DNA from: Cryobacterium sp. GrIS_2_6
GTDB taxonomy: Bacteria > Actinomycetota > Actinomycetes > Actinomycetales > Microbacteriaceae
Assembly (NCBI RefSeq): GCF_035984545.1
Contig: NZ_JAXCHP010000001.1
Coordinates: 2,914,001 to 2,978,000 of the forward strand
Length of the DNA stretch: 64,000 nt
Direction: 5' to 3'
Shown: piece by piece, positions 20,573-28,804 of the stretch
Layout of the letters: every line of letters begins with the position of its first letter
How positions within the stretch are numbered: position 1 is the first letter of the stretch
Position numbers and translations under genes: made by a program
Notes under the pieces: generated by a model
Database searches by the model: none
What the model saw: the letters and a program-made list of their open reading frames with translations, nothing else
Told to the model about the DNA's origin: nothing

Positions 20573-20989
20573 CTAAGCCACTACTGGAAGGCGGGCGGAG
20601 GCCATGACAGCTCCCTGCACGATAGCCCACACCACCTCGAGGATGAGCATGCCAAGCACGAGCGGCGACGCGCCGTGAATCAGGGCTGCCGCCATCCCGA
20701 GCGAGAAAAGGAACCTTGCTGCAGTGTCCGCGGCGCCTGCTGCCCTCGATGGGCGCGCAAGCCTGAACACCGACCACACCACCACCAGCGATCCCATCAA
20801 GTTGGCGAACATCAGGGTAAACACATCGCCCGCATCGGGCACTGAACCAGGGAGCCCAAGGGCTACCTGAAGCGCTCCGAATCCTTCGAAGAGAGCTGGT
20901 GCTGTGAACGGCAATGCGAAGCCAGCAGTGACAATCAGATCGTAGAAAGCGGATATGCGGACAGTGTTTCGAACAGCCGAGGAAGTCAT
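20573..20989 (-). CDS. Small four-segment membrane protein, MerR-linked
   Basis: A 138-aa hydrophobic protein with about four membrane segments (ISAFYDLIVTAGFALPF, TLMFANLMGSLVVVWSVF, FLFSLGMAAALIHGAS, MLILEVVWAIVQGAVM). No family was recognised with confidence. The ATG at 20989 is chosen because it directly follows the MerR-type promoter; the open frame 67 codons further up runs through that palindrome and is unlikely to be translated. It may transport or sense whatever the downstream MerR regulator responds to. Confidence 0.7.
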   Translation of the reverse strand: MTSSAVRNTVRISAFYDLIVTAGFALPFTAPALFEGFGALQVALGLPGSVPDAGDVFTLMFANLMGSLVVVWSVFRLARPSRAAGAADTAARFLFSLGMAAALIHGASPLVLGMLILEVVWAIVQGAVMASARLPVVA

Positions 20990-21000
20990 TCCCCCACTGT

Positions 21001-21026
21001 TGACCCTGCACCATAGTGCAGGGTCA
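21001..21026 (-). promoter_or_regulatory. MerR-type operator/promoter palindrome
   Basis: TGACCCTGCACCATAGTGCA followed by GGGTCA is a near-perfect 26-bp palindrome with arms TGACCCTGCAC/GTGCAGGGTCA. Read on the minus strand it offers TTGACC as a -35 box, and MerR regulators bind such dyads within elongated spacers. The downstream ATG is only about 12 bases past the palindrome, so the mRNA could be almost leaderless. Confidence 0.7.
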
Positions 21027-21179
21027 AATCCGTGGACCGAAGGTCGCTCACACATAATCAGACACATCGTGATGTTGGCGTCCCTACAATGCCCGCAAGC
21101 CGGACGTTGAACGGGCGCCCAGGCGACTGGATCAGGCATCGGAGCGATGACCAGGTGAGATGCCCGCAAGCGGAACCCC

Positions 21180-21600
21180 TTACACGACAAGGGCGACAGA
21201 CCTTCGGCCCAGCGATGCTTGGAATCGGATCAAGTACCCATCCGGGTCCTGCACGAGAAACTGAACTACGCCAGCCCCGGTCTGGCCTGTCCGGTACCAC
21301 TTCGTCTCCGGCTCCAGAGCACCTACGATCGGGTCAATCGACGCTACGGAGATCTGGAAATTGACGCCGCGACCCAAAGGCAGATCCAACGCAGCTGGCA
21401 CCCAGTTTCGCCCCCACGCCCCTTTGCTCGAGCATCATGTGTGCCGTGCCACTGGTGATGTAGGAAAACCCCTCCTCGGGGCGGTCATACAGCATCTCAC
21501 ATCCGCAGAGACGGCACCAGAAATCTAAACTCTCCTCAAGAGAGGTGACAAGAAGCTCCGGAACCGGTCCGGGGCCTGGCGTGCTGTCCGCGCCTGTCAT
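21180..21600 (-). pseudogene. VOC-family (glyoxalase/bleomycin-resistance fold) protein, frameshifted
   Basis: The N-terminal half reads VPELLVTSLEESLDFWCRL and FSYITSGTAHMMLEQRGVG; the C-terminal half, NWVPAALDLPLGRGVNFQI then WYRTGQTGAGVVQFLVQDPDGYLIRF, is in another frame. Together they make one complete VOC protein of about 140 aa. The break is a run of five G's near 21405; four would restore GVGRNWVPAALDLP. It may be a genuine mutation or a homopolymer read error. The start is 4 bp after the acetyltransferase stop, so the two were one operon. Confidence 0.8.
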
Positions 21601-21604
21601 GACT

Positions 21605-22096
21605 TCACAGCAGTTCTTTGCGGAACCAGTGGTTCGCGTAGGGGTCCGTATTGTGCGCTTCCCCCTCGATGAAGCCAAGCGACGCGTACAGGCGTCGCGC
21701 CTCGACGAGGTCGGTTCGCGTGTCCAACCGCAACGCATCCAGTCCCAGTTCGCGGGATTCGCGCTCCAGTTCCTCCATGAGCAGGCGTCCCACGCCCTTA
21801 CCTCGTGCCGTCGGTTCCACGAAGACTCTCGTCACCTCGCCGATCTCGCCGGGGCGAACCCGCAATCCTGCGCAGCCGAGAACCGTGAGCCCTTGACGGG
21901 CGAGTAAAAGAATCCCCCGTGGTGCGACAAGGTCATCACTGGAGTACCCGGCCTGGGCATCCAAAATCTCCTGCCGTGATGCAGGTCGCCCATGGTAGCG
22001 ACCCACAATGTCTTCGTAGTACCGAAACGACACATCCTTGGCTTCAGCGGACGTCGGCGATGTCGCAGAGATGAGGATCGGCAACGCAGGCATCAT
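21605..22096 (-). CDS. GNAT-family N-acetyltransferase
   Basis: A 163-aa acetyltransferase. The acetyl-CoA pyrophosphate loop is RVFVEPTARGKGVGRLLM (R/Q-x-x-G-x-G/A type, about residues 90-107). The adjacent LGLDALRLDTRTDLVEARRLYASLGF and the final NHWFRKEL are typical of the family. The acceptor substrate is unknown. It overlaps no gene but is followed after 4 bp by the VOC protein; both could belong to a detoxification or resistance pair. Two ATG codons start the frame; the first is used. Confidence 0.87.
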   Translation of the reverse strand: MMPALPILISATSPTSAEAKDVSFRYYEDIVGRYHGRPASRQEILDAQAGYSSDDLVAPRGILLLARQGLTVLGCAGLRVRPGEIGEVTRVFVEPTARGKGVGRLLMEELERESRELGLDALRLDTRTDLVEARRLYASLGFIEGEAHNTDPYANHWFRKELL

Positions 22097-22196
22097 GCGT
22101 TCCAGAGTACTTCTCGAGCGCGGGGCGATCTGCCCAGAATCCAGATACCTCGTTGAAGTCCGCGCCCGTTAGCCGGACGTCGAATACGACGGCGCA

Positions 22197-22574
22197 CTAT
22201 TCGTCAATCGGAGGCTCGTCACCTTCCACCTCGGCGATCAAAGAATCCCGCTCGCGCGCTCTCGACCCTCCCCAGAAGCCTGAAGCTATGACGGCCGGAG
22301 CCAACGCTACGTACCGTGTCACTTGCACAATTCCCTGTGGCCAGGTGAGGAAGAGCTCGACGATTGAGAGGACAAGTATCAGGAGCGCCAGGCCCCACCC
22401 GAACTTGGCCATCCGCCAGAGCGCTTGGCTGCTGGCGTGCAATCGCGCAGACCGCTGCGAGGAGGTTTCCACGTCATGGACGATACTCGCCCCTGAGTGA
22501 AGCGCCACGGAAGAGGAAGACCAATTGGCCAACCCCCTACGGGGCAGGTGAGACAGTAGTCCCGCGGTCGCCAA
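22197..22574 (-). CDS. Hypothetical membrane protein
   Basis: Up to 125 aa, with two membrane segments (FGWGLALLILVLSIVELFLTW in pieces and YVALAPAVIASGFWGG) and an acidic C-terminus EVEGDEPPIDE. The N-terminal 50 residues are Ser/His-rich and may not be translated; a start at the internal ATG at 22415 is possible. No family is recognised. It has no close neighbour on its strand. Confidence 0.5.
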   Translation of the reverse strand: MATAGLLSHLPRRGLANWSSSSVALHSGASIVHDVETSSQRSARLHASSQALWRMAKFGWGLALLILVLSIVELFLTWPQGIVQVTRYVALAPAVIASGFWGGSRARERDSLIAEVEGDEPPIDE

Positions 22575-22622
22575 CTATGCGCGGTGCGTTCGAGCAGACG
22601 CGCTCGCGGGTCAGGGGCACCG

Positions 22623-24032
22623 TCAGTAATTGGACAAAAGTGCTTGGCCGATGATGCGGGCTCCGTCGGGGAATGCCCCGGGGTTGGGTCCGGAGTAGTT
22701 GAGCCTCATGAAGGGGCCGGTGGCCTCGGCCGGGAACCAACTCGAGCCGGCACCGATCAGGACCCCCGCGGCTTCGCAGTCTGCGACCAGCCGCTCGAGA
22801 TTCGTCCCATCCGGCAGGCGCGCCCACAAATTCAGACCGCCCGCCGGAACGGTGGCGATGTGCACGTCGGGTGCGTGTTCGCGCAGACTCGTCAGTAACA
22901 GGTCTCGCCGGGCCCGCAGTTGCGGGCGAAGGTTGCGCAGGTGCGTCTGCCACCCCGGTTGGGTGACGACGTCGAGCACTGCGGCTTGAAGGATCCCGCT
23001 GACGTACATCGATTCTGCACTGCGGTCGGCGAGAATGCGTTCTTTGGCGGGACCCCGGGCAATGATCGCCGCCACGCGCAGCGACGGCGAGACGCTCTTG
23101 GTGAGGGATCGCACATAGACGACATGGCCGGCGTCATCGCGCGCGGCGACCGGTTGCGGGTCGGTATCGATGCCGAAGTCATGGGCCCAATCGTCCTCGA
23201 CCAGGAAGGCGCCGTGCGCCCGAACGACGTCGAGGATCTGCGTCGTGGTGGACTCTGACCACTGTGCGCCCGTCGGGTTCGCATAGGTCGGCTGTGCATA
23301 GAAGACCCGCGAACCAGTTTCCTGGAACGCCCGAGCGAGGTCATCGGGATCGGGCCCCTCGGGTCCTGAGGGAACCGGGACCACGTCAACCCCGGCTTGA
23401 GCCGCAGCCTGGATCGCGCCCCAGTACGTGGGCGATTCCATCAGCAGCGGCGCTCCAGCGGTGGCCAGGGCACGAAAGATCGTGGCCAGACCACTTTGAC
23501 TTCCCGGGAGTACGATGACATCGCTCGGCAGGGGCGGAGTCACGCCGACCGGTGTCGCAGAACCGAGCTCCCCGGCGAACCAGGACTGCAGCTCCGGAAG
23601 CCCCGCGACCGGTGAACGCGTCAGAGCCGCCTCGCTTCGGGCCGCGCGAGCCAGCGCCGACCGGAGCAATCGTTCCGGTAACAGCTCCCGGTCGGGATAC
23701 CCGGAATGCAGAGCAATGCTCCCCTGTGGAGCGGCACGTAGCGCAGGATTCAACGCGCCGAGGTGGCTGTTTGGCGAACGCATCGCGGCGGTCTGCCAGC
23801 TAAAGTCGAGCGGCCGAGCGGTACGCACTGCGCGAACGAAGGTGCCGGCGCCGGGCCGGGTTTCGATCAAGCCCTGCCCCACAAGAGTCCGGATGGCTTT
23901 CTGCACCGTCACCGGGCTCGCCCCATACTCGACGACGAGCATCCGGCTGGTGGGCAGCCGGGCGCCCGGCGCCCGGCCCGCGATCCACTCATGCAGTGCG
24001 GCCACAATCCGAAAACTGCTATCGTTATCCAT
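22623..24032 (-). CDS. MocR-type regulator (GntR domain fused to aminotransferase domain)
   Basis: A 469-aa fusion. Residues about 1-70 form a GntR winged helix (ARLPTSRMLVVEYGASPVTV, LIETRPGAGTFV). The rest is a fold-type I aminotransferase domain; the pyridoxal-lysine loop reads VRSLTKSVSPSLR, and AQPTYANPTG is the cofactor-contact strand. MocR proteins regulate adjacent genes in response to pyridoxal phosphate or aminated ligands (known family behaviour). It diverges from an EamA exporter with almost no space between them, so the exporter is the likely target. Confidence 0.92.
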   Translation of the reverse strand: MDNDSSFRIVAALHEWIAGRAPGARLPTSRMLVVEYGASPVTVQKAIRTLVGQGLIETRPGAGTFVRAVRTARPLDFSWQTAAMRSPNSHLGALNPALRAAPQGSIALHSGYPDRELLPERLLRSALARAARSEAALTRSPVAGLPELQSWFAGELGSATPVGVTPPLPSDVIVLPGSQSGLATIFRALATAGAPLLMESPTYWGAIQAAAQAGVDVVPVPSGPEGPDPDDLARAFQETGSRVFYAQPTYANPTGAQWSESTTTQILDVVRAHGAFLVEDDWAHDFGIDTDPQPVAARDDAGHVVYVRSLTKSVSPSLRVAAIIARGPAKERILADRSAESMYVSGILQAAVLDVVTQPGWQTHLRNLRPQLRARRDLLLTSLREHAPDVHIATVPAGGLNLWARLPDGTNLERLVADCEAAGVLIGAGSSWFPAEATGPFMRLNYSGPNPGAFPDGARIIGQALLSNY

Positions 24033-24060
24033 GTCAGATCATAATAGCGCTATCAATCGG

Positions 24061-25026
24061 ATGTCCGCACCGCTATCACCCTCACGGGCCGGCCTCGCCT
24101 GGGGGTTTCTCGGTGTCGCCGCGTTTTCCTTCACCGTGCCCTTCACCCGCGTGGCCGTCGAGAGCATGGCTCCCCTGTTCATCGGATCCGGCCGCGCTGT
24201 CGTCGCTGCCGTGCTCGCCACGGCCGCCCTGATCATCACGCGGCAACGCCTTCCGCGCGGCCACCAGTGGTCTCGCCTCGCCGTCGTTGCGGGTGGTGTC
24301 GTCATCGGCTTCCCCCTCCTGACATCCTTTGCCCTCACGGCGGCGTCAGCCAGTCACGGCGCCGTGGTCATCGCGCTCCTGCCGGCCGCGACGGCCGTCA
24401 TGGCTGTCATCCGGGGAAAAGAGCGACCACCGCTCTCGTTCTGGATCATGGCCACCGTCGGAGCCATGGTGGCCGTAGCCTTCGCGTCCCTGCAGGGAGG
24501 CGAAGGCATCCGCTTGCAATGGTCAGACCTGCTCCTGTTCGGTGCTGTCATGGCCGCGGCCATCGGTTACGCCGAAGGAGGCCTGCTCGCGCGCGAGATC
24601 GGAGCGTGGCAAACCGTATCGTGGGCCCTCGTTCTAGCCGCTCCCCTCATGGTCACCCTGACGACAATTGCCATCGTTGACCAGCCACCTACCGGCACGC
24701 TCACCCAATGGGCGGCCTTCGCGTACCTCGGAGTGGTGAGCATGTTCCTGGGATTCTTCGCCTGGTATCGCGGACTGGCGATCGGGCCCATGGCCCAGGT
24801 CAGCCAGGTACAACTCACCCAACCCGTCCTCAGCATCCTCTGGGCCGCACTCATCCTCCACGAACAACTCACCTGGCAGACCATCATCGGCGGCACCGCC
24901 GTCATCCTCTGCGCTGGCATCGCCGTGCGAACACGCCTGAATCGCGTCAAGCCCACACGCTCCGCCGAGGACAGTGCAGATGGACCAGCACCGGTCGAGG
25001 CGATGCCCACCATCAACCGCCCGTAA
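24061..25026 (+). CDS. EamA/DMT-superfamily transporter
   Basis: A 321-aa protein with two EamA repeats and about ten membrane segments, beginning LAWGFLGVAAFSFTVPFTR and ending LTWQTIIGGTAVILCAGIAV. Members export amino acids or metabolites. An in-frame ATG at 24031 would overlap the divergent MocR start codon; I prefer the ATG at 24061 because the protein core starts shortly after it. ATAGCGCTAT, a palindrome at 24044-24053, lies between the two candidate starts and could be the MocR site, which would argue for the later one. Confidence 0.88.
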   Translation: MSAPLSPSRAGLAWGFLGVAAFSFTVPFTRVAVESMAPLFIGSGRAVVAAVLATAALIITRQRLPRGHQWSRLAVVAGGVVIGFPLLTSFALTAASASHGAVVIALLPAATAVMAVIRGKERPPLSFWIMATVGAMVAVAFASLQGGEGIRLQWSDLLLFGAVMAAAIGYAEGGLLAREIGAWQTVSWALVLAAPLMVTLTTIAIVDQPPTGTLTQWAAFAYLGVVSMFLGFFAWYRGLAIGPMAQVSQVQLTQPVLSILWAALILHEQLTWQTIIGGTAVILCAGIAVRTRLNRVKPTRSAEDSADGPAPVEAMPTINRP

Positions 25027-25147
25027 GGGGAACGGCTAGCGCGACAGATCCGCGGCCAGATTTCGTCCATCCCGCCGCAGCGTTGCCTCTTCTCTACTCC
25101 GACGCGGAGATCAACGGGCATGGCTTTATAATTAGACCGCGAATCCA

Positions 25148-26520
25148 GGGACTATACGATTTTCGGTGTAACTCCTAACAATGGAGGTGCCTGATGACTG
25201 ATGTGATTCTTGACGTGATGGAGGACGAAGCCGTGGCGACGGTGAAGCAGGAGGACGTGGTGGATGGCCGGCTCGTGGACCAGCTGGTCGGACGGGCCCG
25301 GGAACAGGGTCTCGCGCTGACGGGCGAGAAAGGGTTGCTGGGCCAGCTGACGAAGATGGTCCTGGAATCCGCACTCGAGGGCGAGATCACCGATCACCTC
25401 GGCTACGAGAAGCACGAGAGGTCCGGGTCGGCCTCGAACGCACGGAATGGGTCCCGGACGAAAACGGTCCTGACGGATATCGGCCCGGTCCCGATCGAGG
25501 TGCCGCGAGACCGGGACGGTTCGTTCCAGCCGCAGATCGTGCGTAAGCACCAGCGGCGCTTGACCGGGGTGGACGAGCTGGTGTTGTCGCTGTCGGCGCG
25601 CGGGCTGACCCACGGCGATATCAGCGCTCACCTGGCTGAGGTGTATGGGGCCGAGGTGTCTAAGACGACGATTTCCACGATCACCGACCGCGTGCTCGAG
25701 GGCATGACGGAGTGGCAGAACCGGCCTCTTGACCCGGTGTATCCGGTGATTTTCATCGACGCGATCCACGTCAAAGTCCGCGACGGGCAGGTCGCGAACC
25801 GGCCGATCTACGTAGCCCTGGCCGTGACGATCGAGGGCAACCGCGACATCCTCGGGCTCTGGGCCGGGGATGGTGGCGAGGGAGCGAAGTACTGGCTGCA
25901 GGTGTTGACCGAGATCAAGAACCGGGGTGTCCGGGACGTGTGCATGGTCGTCTGCGACGGACTGAAAGGCCTCCCGGACTCGATCGGGGCCGTGTGGCCT
26001 GAAGCGATCACCCAGACCTGTGTCGTGCACTTGCTGCGGGCCAGTTTCCGTTACGCCGCCCGGCAGGACTGGGACAAGATAGCGAAGGCCCTGAAGCCGG
26101 TCTATACCGCCGCGACTGTCGACGCGGCCGAGGAACGCTTCCTTGAGTTCGGCGAGGCGTGGGGGAAGAAGTACCCGGCGATCGTGCGGATGTGGGAGTC
26201 GAGCTGGGCCGAGTTCGTGCCGTTCCTGCAGTTCGATGCCGAGATCCGCCGGATCGTCTGCACGACGAACGCGATCGAGTCCGTCAACGCGAGGATCCGC
26301 AAAGCCGTCCGCGCCCGCGGCCACTTCCCCAACGAGCTAGCCGCCCTGAAATGCGTCTACCTGGCCGTGATGAGTCTGGACCCCACCGGCCAAGGACGAG
26401 CCCGCTGGACCCAACGATGGAAGGCAGCCCTCAACGCCTTCGACATCACCTTCAACGGCCGACTCTCCATCCGCGACAACTAAAAATCAAACCCAGTTAC
26501 ACCGAAAACTTGACAGACCC
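25148..26520 (+). mobile_element. IS256-family insertion sequence, complete
   Basis: A 1,373-bp element with inverted repeats (GGGACTATACG...TTTTCGGTGTAAC left; GTTACACCGAAAA...CCC right) and a perfect 8-bp target duplication CGAATCCA (25140-25147 and 26521-26528). The IS256 duplication length is 8-9 bp. The insertion point is 5 bp after the stop codon of lipoprotein paralogue B. Confidence 0.96.
25194..26483 (+). CDS. IS256-family transposase
   Basis: A 429-aa mutator-type transposase. The order is normal: FLxQL-like LLGQLTKMVLESALEGE, the LGYEKHE zone, the DDE aspartates in VIFIDAIHVKVRDG and VVCDGLKGLPDSI, the C/H motif CVVHLLRASFRY, and the glutamate in TTNAIESVNARIRKAVR. No break is seen. 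A GGAGGT lies just upstream of the ATG. It appears functional and, with the intact target duplication, points to recent mobility. Confidence 0.96.
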   Translation: MTDVILDVMEDEAVATVKQEDVVDGRLVDQLVGRAREQGLALTGEKGLLGQLTKMVLESALEGEITDHLGYEKHERSGSASNARNGSRTKTVLTDIGPVPIEVPRDRDGSFQPQIVRKHQRRLTGVDELVLSLSARGLTHGDISAHLAEVYGAEVSKTTISTITDRVLEGMTEWQNRPLDPVYPVIFIDAIHVKVRDGQVANRPIYVALAVTIEGNRDILGLWAGDGGEGAKYWLQVLTEIKNRGVRDVCMVVCDGLKGLPDSIGAVWPEAITQTCVVHLLRASFRYAARQDWDKIAKALKPVYTAATVDAAEERFLEFGEAWGKKYPAIVRMWESSWAEFVPFLQFDAEIRRIVCTTNAIESVNARIRKAVRARGHFPNELAALKCVYLAVMSLDPTGQGRARWTQRWKAALNAFDITFNGRLSIRDN

Positions 26521-26533
26521 CGAATCCAACGGA

Positions 26534-26980
26534 TCACCGAAACGATCGCAGCTGTGTGTAGTACTTCGTGGTTGCACCCTCGGTCCAAGCCTCAACGAGA
26601 TAGCCGAGATGAAGCTTCGTCCTGTCCCAACTGATCCAGTGAGATGGCAGTCCCGCTTCCGTATGGGCACCGGGAGTGTCCGTGGTTTGTGTCCAGCCGT
26701 TCGCTGCCAGCGCCCGCGAGTAGAAGGCGATGACCTCGCGTTGCGTGTGGGTTGTCGTCCCGGATATACCGGTGACGGCCACGTCGCCGCCATCGAGGCC
26801 GAATTGAACCCGTCCCGGGTCATTGTTGATCCGGACATCGGTGCTGCCGGGGTAGGTCAATGCGGCTTCGGGTTGTTTGGCCAGGCTGTCGATGGATTGT
26901 CCCGGCACGCAGCCAGTCAGCAAGAGCAAACACATGCTGGCTGCGGTCACCACGCTCAGAAACCGAGTCGTTCTTCGCAC
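26534..26980 (-). CDS. Hypothetical lipoprotein, paralogue B
   Basis: A 148-aa lipoprotein closely related to the product of 18350-18796: identical GCVPGQSIDSLAKQPEAAL after the lipid cysteine, the shared GRVQFGLDGGDV, GISGTTTHTQREVIAFYSR and a matching C-terminus. The GTG at 26980 is chosen because AGGGAG precedes it and the paralogues align from that codon. Before IS1182 inserted at 27026, the secreted-protein gene at 28805-29656 ended 41 bp upstream, so the two once formed an operon. Function is unknown; surface or cell-wall location is inferred from the signal. Confidence 0.82.
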   Translation of the reverse strand: MRRTTRFLSVVTAASMCLLLLTGCVPGQSIDSLAKQPEAALTYPGSTDVRINNDPGRVQFGLDGGDVAVTGISGTTTHTQREVIAFYSRALAANGWTQTTDTPGAHTEAGLPSHWISWDRTKLHLGYLVEAWTEGATTKYYTQLRSFR

Positions 26981-27025
26981 CGTTCTCCCTGCCTGCCGCG
27001 TCGCGTTGGTCAATTGGGATACTAG

Positions 27026-28804
27026 GAGCGTGGGTCAGTAACGGCGAAGTTTAAAACGCCGACGGATTTCCTGGGCTGGGGTTGTTGGTCTGGGAAAATT
27101 GCTTATGAGCGATTTTGATGGTTTGTTTCCCGCGACAGAACTCGAACATGTTGACCTGGTCATGGACGACGGAGTCGAGGCTGGCGCCGGCGTGAACAAG
27201 CGGTTCCGGGCGTTCGAGCCGGCGGCCGTGATGTTGGTTCCACCGTCTTTGGATGAGTGGCTGCCGCAGAACCACCTCTCTCGTTTCATCGCCGACATCG
27301 TCGAAACTCAAATTGACCTGAAGAAGTTCTACGCGTCCTACGCGAAGTCGAAGGGCCAGCCGCCTTATGACCCTCGGCTGATGGTCCGCGTGCTGCTTTA
27401 CGGGTATTGCGTCGGGGTTCGCTCGTCACGGGAGTTGGAGCGGGTCTGTGTGGACGTGGTCGCTTTTCGTTGGTTGGCCGCGCAGCAGGCACCGGATTTT
27501 CGCTCGATCGCCCGGTTCCGGAAACGGCACCTCGCGAGCCTGGGGAACGTGTTTTTGCAGGCGTTGGAACTGTGTCGTGCGGCTGGGATGGTGTCGCTGG
27601 GGCAGGTCGCGTTGGACGGCACCAAGGTCCGGGCGAACGCGTCCAGGCGCAAAGCGATGAGTTACGCCCGGTTGACGGAGAAGCAGAAAGTCCTCGCCGA
27701 TGAAGTCTCCGCCCTCCTGGCGGACGCCGATGCGATCGATGAGGCCGAGGATGCCCGGTTCGGGAAAGACAAACGCGGTGATGAGTTGCCGCCGGAGCTC
27801 GCGAGGCGGGAATCACGCCTCGTGAAACTGGCCGAGGCGCGCGCCGCTTTGGAGGCGGACGCGGCCGCCCGGGCGCGGAAAGAGGCCGAGAAGAAAGCCC
27901 GGGATAAGGGCGATGACGACGATGCTGTCACGGCGAAGGGTGAGGATGCGGCCGAGAACGCGGTCGTGAATCCGAAGGCTCAACGCAACTTCACCGACCC
28001 GGACGCGCGGATCATGAAGACCGCTGACGGGTCCTTCCATTACGCCTACAACGCGCAGGCCATCGTGGATGCGGATCATCAGATCATCGTCGCGACGACG
28101 CTGACGAATATTGGCGTGGATGTTGAACAGGTCGTGCCCCTGGTCGAGAAACTCCACACCACGACGGGCGTTCTGCCCCGGCAGGTCCTCGCCGATGCCG
28201 GGTATTGTTCAGCCGCGAACCTGGACTACGCCAAGACCATTGAGACGGCCAGCGACGGCGGGACCGAGTTCTTCATCGCGACCGGCCGGGTCAAGCATGG
28301 CGAACGTGTTCCCGAGGTTCCTCGGGGCCGGATCCCCGCCGATGCGACGCTCCGGGAACGCATGGCCCGGAAGTTGAAGACGAAGAAAGGCCGCGCCGTT
28401 TACGCCAGGCGCAAAGCGATCGTGGAGCCCGTGTTCGGTCAAATCCACACGAGGCAAGGAAAATTCCTGCTGCTGCGCGGGTTGGAGCAAGCAGCCCACG
28501 AGTGGGACCTGATCGCCGCCTGCCACAACCTAATGAAACTCCACACCCTGCAAACCAAAGCCCGCCTCGCCACGCAAAGCACTCCCCACCCGGCAACCTA
28601 AAGACCAGGCAAGACCGCCCTGACGGGCGACAGCGATCCTGCCCTGCGTCGTCAACACGGCCGTGGCCCTATTTTCGATCGGCACGCGAACGGATACAGA
28701 GCCCCAGCCCACGACGATCGCGTCGGCAACGCCCCAACCCAACCCGACGACATCGGAGGCATTCATTGGCATCAAAGCCGAATAGGCGTTACTGACTCAC
28801 GCTC
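27026..28804 (+). mobile_element. IS1182-family insertion sequence, complete
   Basis: A 1,779-bp element with inverted repeats starting GAGCGTGGGTCAGTAACG (left) and the matching right end CGTTACTGACTCACGCTC. It is flanked by the palindromic 4-bp duplication CTAG (27022-27025 and 28805-28808). The right-hand CTAG supplies the TAG stop codon of the flanking secreted-protein gene. About 200 bp after the transposase (28602-28804) contain nothing recognisable. Confidence 0.93.
27105..28601 (+). CDS. IS1182-family transposase
   Basis: A 498-aa DDE transposase. The N-terminal region has the DEWLPQNHLSRFI and YDPRLMVRVLLYGY motifs, then FRSIARFRKRH. VALDGTKVRANAS carries the first aspartate; a long charged coiled coil (about residues 185-290, KEAEKKARDKGDDDD) is typical of this group. 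VLADAGYCS carries the second aspartate and RKAIVEPVFGQIHTRQG the glutamate. It is intact. The ATG at 27105 is used; a TTG two codons upstream is also open. Confidence 0.94.
   Translation: MSDFDGLFPATELEHVDLVMDDGVEAGAGVNKRFRAFEPAAVMLVPPSLDEWLPQNHLSRFIADIVETQIDLKKFYASYAKSKGQPPYDPRLMVRVLLYGYCVGVRSSRELERVCVDVVAFRWLAAQQAPDFRSIARFRKRHLASLGNVFLQALELCRAAGMVSLGQVALDGTKVRANASRRKAMSYARLTEKQKVLADEVSALLADADAIDEAEDARFGKDKRGDELPPELARRESRLVKLAEARAALEADAAARARKEAEKKARDKGDDDDAVTAKGEDAAENAVVNPKAQRNFTDPDARIMKTADGSFHYAYNAQAIVDADHQIIVATTLTNIGVDVEQVVPLVEKLHTTTGVLPRQVLADAGYCSAANLDYAKTIETASDGGTEFFIATGRVKHGERVPEVPRGRIPADATLRERMARKLKTKKGRAVYARRKAIVEPVFGQIHTRQGKFLLLRGLEQAAHEWDLIAACHNLMKLHTLQTKARLATQSTPHPAT

Noticed and set aside
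25152..26324. Long minus-strand frame over the IS256 transposase
   Set aside because: It is a codon-bias shadow of the clear transposase on the other strand.
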